DNA from: Agaricus subrufescens
Lineage: Eukaryota > Basidiomycota > Agaricomycetes > Agaricales > Agaricaceae
NCBI GenBank assembly: GCA_029945375.1
Contig: CM057069.1
Coordinates: 1-64,000 of the forward strand
DNA: 64,000 bases
Direction: 5' to 3'
The translations under genes and the position numbers were made by a program. The number at the start of each line of letters is the position of its first letter. The stretch's first letter is position 1. Below are positions 13,194-24,671 of the stretch, piece by piece. Below the pieces are notes generated by a model. It was not told where the DNA came from and did not search any database. It worked only from the letters and a program-made list of their open reading frames with translations.

Positions 13194-16100
13194 CTAGCCC
13201 CTTGAAAAGAAAATGCGAGATTTTCTCTTTGATTTAACGGGGAGAGGTATGTCGTCAAAGACGGCAGGTGTCCGTGGTGCAATGTGTGTCGAATTCGAAC
13301 GAGATCCATCAACCGACTGAACCCGCGCCTTTTGCGATATGCGCGTCACTTCGCCCTCATTCTGGCTTTGGCTCATTTCGACCGTGCTCGCAGTCGTAGG
13401 GGTCGAAGGAACAGTTTCCGGCTCGACGACAAGGAGATGAGCCAGGGGGTGAATAGTCTGGGACATGGGATGGTTGTTAAGGCGGAAACTGAGATTCGGA
13501 GTCGAAGGTGCGGTCGGCCCACCCGATGATCGGTTTGATGGGCTAAGCAAAGAGCGCATCTCGTTCTTGAGCGAGATGATCTCGTTGTGCATGGCTTGAA
13601 CCTCCGATGCACCTGTTTCGACTCGCTTCTCTTCCTTTAGTACACGAAGCTGTTCTCGCAGGGCCTCGAGTTCCGTCCGCATAGCGCCAATGTAGCTCTG
13701 CTCCGTCGATGGTTCTCTTGACTTCTGTTCTTTTAACTGAGCCATCTCGGCCTTCATCATCCGCAGTTCTTCGTTAAGCCGTGTTACCTCGCTTGATTCG
13801 ACTTGAGAATAGGAGAAAAACGGAGAACGGGCAACAGGCGAAGATAGTGAAGGGGCTGAAATCGGCGAACCATCCCGCGAGAGTGCCTCCATAGCCCGAG
13901 CTTTTCCTTTACTAACGGCTCGAGCCTTCTCGGACGGTATCAAGTCTCGCTCTGCCGCTATCTCGAGTAGGTCATTCAAGCCCGTAAGTGTATCTCGCAC
14001 CATAGAAACCACCTTTCGAACCACAAGCCCACCTTCTCGAACAGTGAGACTCTCGCCTGTCTTTTGAATTTTGAACGCAGCCTCCTCGTCAATCCACCCA
14101 TCCCCATCTTCATCCCTCTGACGTTTGCGAGCTAACGACTAAGTTGGATTAAGCGTACGTCAAGTCAAGACACATGTACAAGTAAGTGTAAGACTTACAG
14201 AATATTCCGTACTTGGCGTTCGATTTTGTGCCATCAGACTAGAATCGTTCAAATTCAAGCTACGACCAGACACTTCTGAGTTGCTCGACACAGAACTATT
14301 TGAAAGAATAAGTGGTGGTGCGCGATGAGACACATAATAATTCGTCTGCGTTTTTTCTGACGAAAAACCAATCTTCTCTGTCTGAGGTCGTTGAGCTGCA
14401 CCGTCTATATCAACATGCTGGGCAGAGACGATATCCGGTTGCGATGCTGTCGTGACGGAACCGAGACCCGCATGACCCCCGATTACAGCCCTTCCCTCGA
14501 CGGTTCGACTATTCGGTGCACCAGGGGATGATGTAGTAATAGACGCCATAGAGTGGCTGACAGGGAGCGCGGATGCTAAAGATGCTAAAGGCGGACTAGA
14601 TGGGAGTAAAGGCCGAGAGTTTTCTTCTTGAACACTGGGGGATATGTTGGAAATGACAGGCTGATGAGGATACAGAGGTGTGGAGCTTCGTGGAACAAGA
14701 GATTTGTTGCTGTGCAAAGAAGTAGAGTTTGTCGATGCCGATGGAGAGATGAAGCCGTTCAATGGGGACACTCGTTCTGCTTTGTCTACTTTTTCAGCAT
14801 GGTCTCGGGCAACTGATTCTAGAATCATCATCACCGCATCAGAGTCCGATGCTGGTTGGGAAACCTCTGGTAGGTAAGGAGACGTCGGCATCGAAGTTAG
14901 AGTCCCATCCTGCGAACTTTGAAACGAGGCGAACATTTGAGTATTAGTGATGACATCATGCGGGCGAGCATGTTTCAAGCTATTTTGCCTCACTTGGGAG
15001 GGAGACCCGCATTTCGATAACGGGGCAGGGCAAGGGGAAACGGGTGGTGGCAACATATCGATAGATGCTACATTGGGACTTGGGACGATTATAACAGGAC
15101 TTGTGACGGGGGTACCAAAATCCATGTCCGAGTCGTCGTCATGATCAGAGCCTTGAACATGAGAAACTTTACGCCCTTGCGATGTCATTTCGACTTGTGG
15201 TGTAGCAGTGGAAGTTGGCCGATCAGATTGAACTGCCTGATCTGAATGAAGGTTTTCCTCCACTTGCGACGGGACCCACAAAGCCAGATTAGCGCCGTCC
15301 GGTGTCAAATGGTGAGGTTCCGCCTCAATAGTAGTGCCGGCTTGAGGGTTTTCAGAAAGATCGGGTGAGAACGAAGGATATTGTAATTGGGCACTGTCGT
15401 CCAAAGAGTCATCCTTCGCCTCTTCCCCTAACTCTGGAATGTTCCAACTTGAGCCATGTGTAACAGTACGCGCCGTTAAGGACGGTATAACGAATTGCGG
15501 AGGCATGGTGTATGGACGCCGCGAAGAAAGCCCTCCCAATCCGGGTATTTCTTCAAGAGATGCTGACCGGGGTCGAGTAGTAGGCGGCAGAAGTGGACTC
15601 AAAATCGCAGGCGAAGGTGATCGAGTTGAGACTGATGAAATTTATGGTAAACACGAGCTCGCCTTGTATCAAACCATATGAGCTCACCAATATCATTGCT
15701 TGGATGGGATGATTGGCGAGGGATTAATGGAGGGGATTCGCGAGAAAGATCATCCATAGTCGATGGTTTTACCCTAGTACGATGAGAGTGAAGATAAAAA
15801 CATAGGTATATAGGACACTTACGGAAACAGACACGGAGGGTCGACAAAGGGTTCTTTTGCTGATAAGGGCATAGGAACCTCAATAGTTGCACCATTAGGG
15901 TCGTTCGTCGGAGTATCTAATTCGGGGGAAGGTATCGTGCTGATGGATTTAGTGAGAGCAAGCGGCTGAATAGTAGGACTGGGAGTCGGAGTAGAATCTA
16001 TGGATGTAGGAGACAATCGCAAGTCAGTTTCCGGATTCTCGGTGCCTGTGGTGGGCACCCCTGCAGGCGTGGTGAAAATATCATCTTGCTCGTGTTCACC

Positions 16101-18084
16101 AAAAGAAGTCTCAGGATGAAGCGGTGTCAATGGCGATGTCTCAGCAGCCAAGTCAATGCTTTTTGATCCCGTCCCCGGGCTGGAAATCGGAGGGGGGGAA
16201 TGTGACCGTGGAGGCTGTGTTGCCTCAGACACAGAGGCCGCGGATGGAGTAAATAGTTCAGATGATTGTGGAGAATGGCGATGACTAGGAATGGCAGGAA
16301 TGGTGAGTGGAGATAGGGAAGGCGGTTGGAGAGAAGTCGGCCTTGACAGTGTCTCAGAGTCCAATGTGGGATGGAGTAAAGGTGAAGGCTGTAAGTTTAT
16401 TATCTCGCTTGTTGTATCCGGGGGAGGAGCTGTGGAAGAAGGTTGCGTGATTTCGCGTTTCGCAGCTTCAATATCATCGCCCATGGGTTCCACGATATCA
16501 GGTGGGGGTAAAGGAACGGGTATGCTTGGGGTAGCGGAGGATGGTAAGCTCGTCAAGGGCGAGTGTGACTATGGACGCCGTTAGTTAGATGAAACCCGGC
16601 TACTGGTAGAAGGATCCCGACCTTCTCCGTGGAATTGAGCTGAATTGCTTGCTGATCTTCGCACTCACGAATAATCTTATGCTAGAAAATCCGAAACATA
16701 TTAACGCTTTAACAAGAAAAGGAAGTATAGGACTTACCTCTGACAACTCGGGTAGGAACTGCTCTCCTGATTGAGCTGTATGTGAATTCGCAATTGCTGT
16801 TTCGACAGACTGGGCAGCGTGTGTCATCGTAGGCTTCTCGGTTGAAGAAATCGGCCCAACGGATACATCATTTGAAAATGGACTGGCGTGACCATTCCGC
16901 ACAGGCATGGAAGGAACAGGAGAGCTAGGGAGGTCATGATTATGAGGTGCGGAGTTTATCTCTGCGACTGGGAGGGGAATTTCCGAAGGTAAAACTGCCG
17001 CCGCAACTTCCTCTTGTTTGATCACGTAGTCGTCAATCCAAATCCACTTCCCATTCGAATCCTTCTTCAAACCCCGAGTAATCATCCGACCATCGATCCC
17101 AATTTTCAGTTCATCGGGGGTAAGTTTAAACCCCTTATGCCCCTTGAGGGCCCATCGCGACCAATCTAAAACATAATAATTGGTAAGGCAGTCATGATAA
17201 GACGGGTGAACTCGATAGGTATACAATTCGAATTCTGAACTAATGAACAGGGAGGGCTTACCGATTTTAAGGACGTCTTTAAGATATTCCTCGTCTTCAA
17301 ATTCTATGTAGAAATCTCTCAAGAATTCTTCCCTGCTGATAAGCCAGTTTTTATTGTATCTTGCAAGCGCACGATCGAATGTCGGGCATCGCCATCTGCG
17401 TGTCATAACTTCAGGGTCGGTTTGTACTTCGGCAGCTTTGGATTTTATAGGAGGAATTTCGACGATGCCGCGCTGACATGCTTTCTGCGCCTCTGTAAAG
17501 AAGCGCTCACATAGGCGTGAGAGGTGAAGGATATCAAATTTGTAGTCAGACCATTCCTTCTCTCGCTGACCACTGGTAAGGACAAGTTTCAAGCTTGCCC
17601 ATTGGAATTTGGCAACGAACATCAGAGGGACACGATACCCGCGGGGAACCTTGACACGCTTTGGTTTATCGAAATCACCGCCAGCGTAAAGTGTAATTTC
17701 TATGAAAGATTGTTTTCCAAGGACAGGAGGGGGGACGGAGAAAACCATCGAACGGAGCTGAGATATAATCTTGTCTTCAGACCAGTCAGATGGTCTGAAA
17801 TAATCCAGCTCATCCGGATGTCGCCATGGGGCACGGTTGCTGTTAAAAGTGTTCTGAACTTTGTCCTTGGCTACAGTACCCCGGAGGGGAATCTCTGAAG
17901 ATTTCGATGATGAACATACGCTATCGTTATCGTTATCGCTCGTCTCTCCTCTGCTACTAGCTGTACGACTGCTCTTGAGAGTAAGAACAACACTGGGCTT
18001 AGCGCGGGGTGGCGATTGTTGTTGGGAACGGGTGGAGGGACGCGGTGTCGATCGGGAGGGTGTCGCTTTGGGAGGTCGTGGCAT
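13194..18084 (-). CDS. Large Ser/Pro-rich protein with C-terminal coiled coil
   Basis: The start ATG at 18084 (MPRPPKATPSRS) opens a frame joined over several short introns (about 17262-17166, 16735-16680, 16618-16570, 15822-15780, 15690-15603 and 14196-14140) to a stop at 13194. The protein is about 1,450 residues. The first ~350 residues hold the most conserved-looking, globular part (WSEDKIISQLRSMVFSVPPP, RCPTFDRALARYNKNWLISR, DWSRWALKGHKGFKLTP). A long Ser/Pro/Thr-rich disordered middle follows. The C-terminus contains ARKRQRDEDGDGWIDEEAAF, VRKVVSMVRDTLTGLNDLLE, and a heptad-rich coiled coil (about 13800-13560, EVTRLNEELRMMKAEMAQLK). It ends basic (KSKRKSRIFFSRG). No enzyme motif is visible. 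The architecture is common in mushroom-lineage proteins of unknown function, and a scaffold role is only a guess. Confidence 0.8.
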
Positions 18085-21000
18085 TGAGTGCAGACTGGAA
18101 GGCGATATAGATGGAAGGAAGTAATAACAAGGAAACCGAAGATGGAGAGACGAGGGGGAAATAGGAAGGCTGAGGCTATCGGCTCGAGTCGTCAAAAAGT
18201 AAGCGTCAACTGGGAATACACCCAAAGGCAGAATTAGAACAGCGAAAGCGAGAAATCTGGGGACTCTGATTGGGGAAGAGGTCCGTGCGAAGGAGTTGGC
18301 AGAGACGACGAGGCGATGGTCGTGGCTCTTGACAGAGTTGATTTGTTGTGTAAGCAGGAGTGTAAAAACAAACAGCCAACAATTCAATTTTTTTGCCGCC
18401 TTCTACACCCCCTCCCACCCCCCTCATGCCTTCGTTTCTATCCAGATTATGCTCTATATGTCTGCCTGTCATTCTCAACCGGTTTTCTTCCATATTTTGT
18501 GCACCTTTGCCCCAACATCTTTTCATACTCTGTCTTTCGTCCCTCTTGTTATTTCGCACCTCAATGTCACTCATATGTTACACGTCCACGCTCGTCCTAT
18601 CCTCATAACGCAAGTTCACATCCTTTAGACAGAGGTACCGACGGATGGGACAAAACGATTCGATATACCCGTGGCTACATGTTCTAATAGTCATCGATCC
18701 ATCTCCCACGTCACTCACCCCGTCTAACTCCATGTCCATGTCCCCAGTCATCCTGAGCCGTTCTTTACGATCCAGTACCTTGTAAGCGAGTAAGCTCAGT
18801 GAATTGAGAATCTTTGCCCAGATTGTGCGTCGGTGGAGGGCGATGCTAGTGGTCTGCACATTCTCGGCCTCTCGGTATTGTAATCCATGGTAGGCTGGGA
18901 GCACTTGATGTACAGTACAATGATATCGGGAATCAGAATCAGGATTTCACTTGATTCACATTCCCGTATGCGTGCACGGACCATCTTGACCCCGTCTGGT
19001 TAGCAAACACCGAAACATACCTTCATTGAGACCTCTATGCTTTCCTTATGAGTTTCGGGTATACATAGCACCTAACAATGATTATAGCTCTTATCCGCTT
19101 CGGAATCTATTCAGAAACAGAGACGGGACTGAGCCCGGCTAGTAGGGGTAGGGAGGCGGCGTGGGACTTAAAGCAACCTGGTCTTGACAACGTTGACCAC
19201 CCGTCTTGGTAATGATCAGACTTTCTATTCCTGCAACTTGAAGATTCGCCTCAGGCTAAAACACATACATGAGGGCATTAAAGCTACCAAGTTCATCTTC
19301 AAAAATTTATCTAAGGTGGATAACACGGAGCTGCATCACACATGCTGATACACCAGCGTTAGCAGTGTTCCACCGCACTTGACAACGACCAGACCCCTCT
19401 GCCTTTGATTGCGGGATGTACGATAGAGTCCTCCGGCTTCAACACTAATGTGAATAATCATTGTAGTGCAATGTTTTACCAACATCACAACATATTTCCA
19501 TATCCTCAATCAATAAGTCACACTGGAATTGACATTAGTATTTGAGTTTCGCCAATTTCGACTGCAGTAATATCGAATGGGCCCGGCCGAACTCGGGTGT
19601 AAGAGAATATTTCTCGAGGTCTCTTCGGCAGTGACTTCTGCCGAAAGATGACCTAAATCAGGGGACGACCCAAGCCTAAGGCGACGAACACGAGAAGTCT
19701 GCCAAAATCTTGTGTAGTCAAGAACTATATTTTAGAACCGACCCAGCCTCTAGAGGGAACCGAAATGACCTAATGACGATCGGGACCATCCAGTGGGGGC
19801 CCCATCGCCACATACAGTCAATCGAGTCATTTTAAATCATCTCAGTTCGAAGCGGTCAAGAACCCTTGAAAACGGCGAGCGCAGTTGTGCATGATAATTA
19901 TAATAGTTATGTGTTTTTAATCCTGACTCGGGCGTCCGATCAGAGAGACCTTGCTAAAGTTGTTTTAGAACCAGTTCAAAATTTCAGGGTTGCATCGACC
20001 CTTTTCCTCAATCATTCTGTATTCCGCGGTTGACCATGTATTCAAAAATTGCAATGCTATCACGCCGCGAGGATTGCCCTATCCTGCCTTCGAGTTGTCC
20101 TGACAAGGATGAAGTACAGGTGGCAGAAATGTTTTACCATCAGTCACGTCACCGATCTCGAGTATCCCAATGGTCACTTATCAAATTTCCGGTAATAAAC
20201 ACAACCTACTCATGAACGTCTGATGTTGATGGCAGTTAAAAGCCATAGCAAATATCTACAGTGACTGGTGTAGTGGTGACGAACGTTGCACTAGTATACT
20301 ATGAATCAGCCAAAAAGAAGTCTTATTAAACCTCAGTCACGGTGTCTGTGCTACGGCACTTCTATGCCCACGCATGTCAAGTTTCTCAGTTCTCAGTGTG
20401 AAACTTTGCACTCCCCGTCCACTACTGATGCGCTGGACAAGGCACCTGTAGCCTATCAGAGTCTGATAATACAGTCCACCAAGATGAGATTTTCGTTTTC
20501 TGGGTAAGTCTATATTATCGGAAATCTTCCTATGTCCACTCTCAAGAAAACGGAGCGACATAAGTGCTTTTCCATACGATCAACTAGGACAAAGTATAGA
20601 GACAAGGACTGACTTTGAATTCAACGATTCCACTGCTAACCTTATTTTTGCCCGCCCTCACTTATCTGTATGCCTGTTTTCTGAAACAGCTGATGGAAAG
20701 TTTGAAAATCTTGTTCCTGTGGAGATGATCTGTTTCACTGATTCTGTTAATTACGATAGAACATATTAACATGTTGGAAAACACATTGATCTTTCAGGCC
20801 GCTCGTTAGGCTAAGGTGTTACAACGGCTGTAAATACACACATTAATAAGCGAATCATCTTCTAAAAGAGACATCATCATATCACATGAAACAAGATTTA
20901 TTCCAGTCCAGATGCACAAATTGTCATAGTTTCGTGTGATTTTGTCTTCCTAAAAGACTGATATAGGACTTCTGAGGAGCTCTGATGATCAACTCTATCC

Positions 21001-21178
21001 CTTATGACAACTGGCTCTTCGCTCTATCTCCGACATCCAATTATTGCTAAGCATTGACGATTGCGATCGCGACCGGCTGCCCACTGCCAATAAAGGGCAA
21101 GTCCGCTGACATAGGTTCTATAAAGTGGTGAGATATCCAGGCAACAGAGGGCCCCTCGTGAAACTCCATACTGCTACC
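18085..21178. other. Gene-poor interval
   Basis: About 3.1 kb with only short, composition-driven open frames. A short inverted repeat, CGGCAGTGACTTCTGCCG, lies at about 19627-19644. I see no gene, RNA or long repeat. Confidence 0.55.
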
Positions 21179-22010
21179 ATGTCCAAAGCCAAGCATCCAA
21201 CGATCGAAATAGTGTTTTTCGCAGAATCAGAGGCAGTTTTAAAGGATGAGTCTCTCTTAAACCCCATTTTCGACGCTGTCCTCCAAAGCCAGGGCTCCCA
21301 ACAGTAAGTAATGCGATACAAACGTCGCGATAATTAACAACCAACCTTGGAACTGACTTGCACTCTGTAACCTTCGTGCATAGTGTCTAGACGGGAAAAT
21401 GTATTGATGAGGGAGAGACCAACACGCGATTGATTTGCGTTGGTACGATTTCTGCTGAGGTACTCCCAACAATACTTCTAATATATTTGGTCAATAGCTT
21501 GGAACGCCCAAGAAGATCATCAACGTCTGGTTGATGATCCAGTGGCCTACCCGAAACTACTTGAGGCTTTCAATAAATGCCACTCCCAAGGGTTCACCAT
21601 GTTCCATGTTCCAGCCAGTGCCGATACTGTGACAGTTTTCTCGGCGCCTGTAACTGAAGTCGCTATGGTCTTTTCCAAGGGTCAAGGAGGAGGGCCTGAG
21701 TTGCAACAGCTATTCATGAACTGGGTAGAATCCGCTCGTACCGCCCCTCTTGCAAAAGAATACCAGCCTTTCGTGTTTGGCCAGACAAACGAGAATAGTA
21801 ATGTACACTTCATGATTGGTGGATGGGCTACCAAAGATGCAAGTCTGGAAACCACTCTCATCTGCATATTTCCCATGATCTGACGTGATTTTATCACAGC
21901 ATCATTTAAAGTGTGCTGATACAGATCTAAAGAAAGAGATCGAGCAGCTGGCGGATCAGACAGAAGAGATGAAAGTCAAACATTGCATCCTGAAAGAGTA
22001 TAAATGTTAA
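21179..22010 (+). pseudogene. ABM-like small protein gene interrupted by an in-frame TAG
   Basis: Four exons, 21179-21303, 21384-21442, 21498-21838 and 21900-22010, total 636 nt and keep one frame throughout. The only break is a TAG at 21388-21390, just after the second exon starts (reading ..GSQHV[stop]TGKCIDEGETNTRLICV..). The rest reads AWNAQEDHQRLVDDPVAYPK, FTMFHVPASADTVTVFSAPV, NSNVHFMIGGWATKD and HHLKCADTDLKKEIEQL. Two W..xEDH-type repeats resemble the dimeric alpha/beta-barrel (antibiotic biosynthesis monooxygenase-like) proteins frequent in Agaricomycetes. The third intron (21839-21899) starts with GCAAGT and ends CACAG, a GC-AG intron. Using it is the only way I found to keep the frame. 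The stop points to a recent pseudogene, a sequencing error, or less likely readthrough. Confidence 0.7.
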
Positions 22011-24671
22011 GGTCAATGATCAACTGTTGATTGGAGAACACTCGAGCAATGAGGCCGAGGGCTTACCTGAGTCTGAGACAGTTGTAATGTTGTTATGTAT
22101 ATTTCGGGAATGCAGAATGGGCTCTGATTTCTCTGAAAGCAAACTTCAGGTCAAAAACTCTGAGCATTGATCACTATTCCGTTCTTGCGCATTATCAAAT
22201 CAAAAGTACAATCAAGTAGGATCAGTTGTAACCGCCAAGTTCCCATCAAATAAATCAAACCGACCAATAGTACCGATTATCACTTCGAAATCCGCCTCAA
22301 AGTTTGCTCAGTCGGCTAGGAGTTCAGAGCTTACCCGTTCAGATTATTGGATAGTCAAAAGTTATCCACATGTTTATCGACACCCTGCGCCCGTTTAGTT
22401 TGATTTCCGTGATGATGGGTAGTGGAGATGGGTGGCTTATTAGTACGCTGGCACGAATTGTTGAATCCATAAGCGCTCTAATACGTCACAGGTCTGTACC
22501 CATCTCCGAGCTGCCCTTGCTAATCAGCTAGAACACAATACTGGCGCTTGAAATGTCCTATTATGAATCACGCTATCGATCTCATGAATCCAGAGATGCC
22601 ATTTATTCCGAAGCTGTCTAGAAATGCGACTGTAAAGGTGGATATAGCTTCTTCATGTTCACCTTTCGGGAACTGTACCAGACTTGATGAGAGGCAGAAC
22701 ACCCTATAATATATAAGTAATTAAGTATATTGCATGCACCACTCGATTTCCGACTAAGGATCACATTTAATAATTTGCTACAAGGTGCTTCCTTGACCCG
22801 GGGTTGCAGTATCACTGTAAAGCTCCTCGGTGTCTACGGGTGACAACCAGCTTTTTCGAACGCAACGAGAGGTCAGGCCGGGCTCACAGTGTGATGTGTT
22901 CATTGGCCTATATGGAAAAGTTTGGCGAAAAGCCTGATCAGTGTAAGTTTATCTTCCGTCAAGTTAAACCATTATATTAATACTCCTGATCATTGTTGCT
23001 TACTACATCATATTCCCACTTCTCATTCGTTGAATCTCGACACAATAGATAACCACACTTCTCGATCAGGTCACACTATCCCCTCACGCTTTGAAACCGT
23101 TTGTCATACTTTGTTGTGGCTCATTAGGGAGAAAAGTGACTTGGTGTCGCCTATTACATCACTAATACCTCTGGCTATGGTACACGATTACGAAAAGACA
23201 AGGTGGGAGCACCAGCTGTATCCGGCGACTTGTTACCCCTTGCGTATTTTCATATTACGATTCTCGGAGTTTTCTGATTTAGGTCACCGCTTCGCATTAT
23301 AGCCGTTGAGAAATGAAAAAAATTGAAGAGCCTCGTTAGTTCAGGATTTTATGACTTGAGATCAACGACACCTTTGGTCAATGGATGATAGGGTGAGATC
23401 AACAGTTCACCATGCGACTATATTTCACCCGCGGTAATAACATTAGTCCCTACTACTCATTGTTCTAGCTAGCAAAGTGCCCATTACAGTAAAAGAGACA
23501 TAACAGAGCACCTTAAGACATTCTGTCACCGGCTAGTGGATGTGTGGTAAGCTGAGGCTTGCACTCATGGTGCTTCGGTCCACCCTGTTTTATGCAGTTA
23601 CCTTTCATAACCAGCCCGACTCGGAATTTGAATGACGTTTACTTGTTGCTAACGTGGTGCATTGAAAACTGAAGTACCTGTCAACACTCCACATCCTCGA
23701 GAAGTGGTGAAATCGGTGGGACAGTTCGAAGTGTCACCGGCTGACTTGTTATCCGTCCCTGAGGCATCTATTTCCGGAAGCGAGAGAAGGCCAGTCGACG
23801 AAACTCCAAGAACGCACCATGTGCACCAGAGCCTTTTATCGAGGCTCCACCAACGCCACACGCGAAAAGGATGGAGTTGGAGCTACCAAAGGTGATCACT
23901 CGCAAGTCGGATTTGCCATCTAACTCCTATCCGAAACCGCTGGAGAGGGAAGTTGATATTGGGCCAGACGGCAACGGAAACAGCACTGCAAAGTAGTATG
24001 ACACAAATTGGACACAGCATACGAGTACTGTCTATTTTTTTCTCGCTACAAAACTAGAAATTGTCGTCATTGATTGCCCGTCCAAGCCAAAAGAGGCCGG
24101 ACCTACGGGCATATCAGCGAGGTCTGCTGACGCAAGACCAGAGAAAAATTTGTATTACATTGTATAGGCCAATCAAGATCGTATAATGGCCAATGATCGA
24201 GTGTGCCATCGGCATGTGAGCATCCGTGTGGGACATTGAATCACACGTGTTAAAGGGTACCATAAGCCAGGGCGCTCATGATCAGCCTACAAGTGGTAGG
24301 AAAGTTGGGCCAGTTCTACCGGCCAGTCAGTAATCAAGACCGCTTTAGGCGAGCGCAGGATTTGAGCCAAGACTATGTTACGCACTATTCCCGGCTGAGG
24401 CCACAGGTCGCAGTTTCGAGTTTCCAACGGCTTAGTTGGCCGGAAGAGCTACCCCGCATTATCCCAGGGAATAATTGAGGCAAATGTTTGCGGTGGCCAG
24501 GTGGATAGCGTGGTAAGTTGTGCAGATCAAAAGAGGGCAGTGTGGGTAGATGGTGAGACTTTGAAGCTGTTCGGAAGTTCTCCGCTTGTCCATTCCCATC
24601 ACACCTGGTCACGCCGACTCGGCCGCCGCTGATATCTGCTTGTAGTCATTCCTTTCAACGCCTCCGCCCCA
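22011..24671. other. Gene-poor interval
   Basis: About 2.7 kb between the ABM-like pseudogene and the IML2-like gene. Several open frames of 60-126 codons occur, some on both strands at once (for example 23649-23895). None has a recognisable motif or splice context. The last ~200 bases are the promoter side of the gene starting at 24672. Confidence 0.5.

Noticed and set aside
18296..18687. Plus-strand ORFs upstream of the large 13.2-18.1 kb gene
   Set aside because: Rich in Pro, Ser, Phe and Leu from a polypyrimidine region. No conserved motif, probably promoter or 5' UTR.
22922..23302. 126-codon plus-strand ORF
   Set aside because: No motif, no intron context, and composition like the surrounding non-coding DNA.
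23649..23895. Two overlapping ORFs (plus 77 codons, minus 70 codons)
   Set aside because: Open on both strands, with no splice partners and no recognisable motif. Not enough to call a gene.
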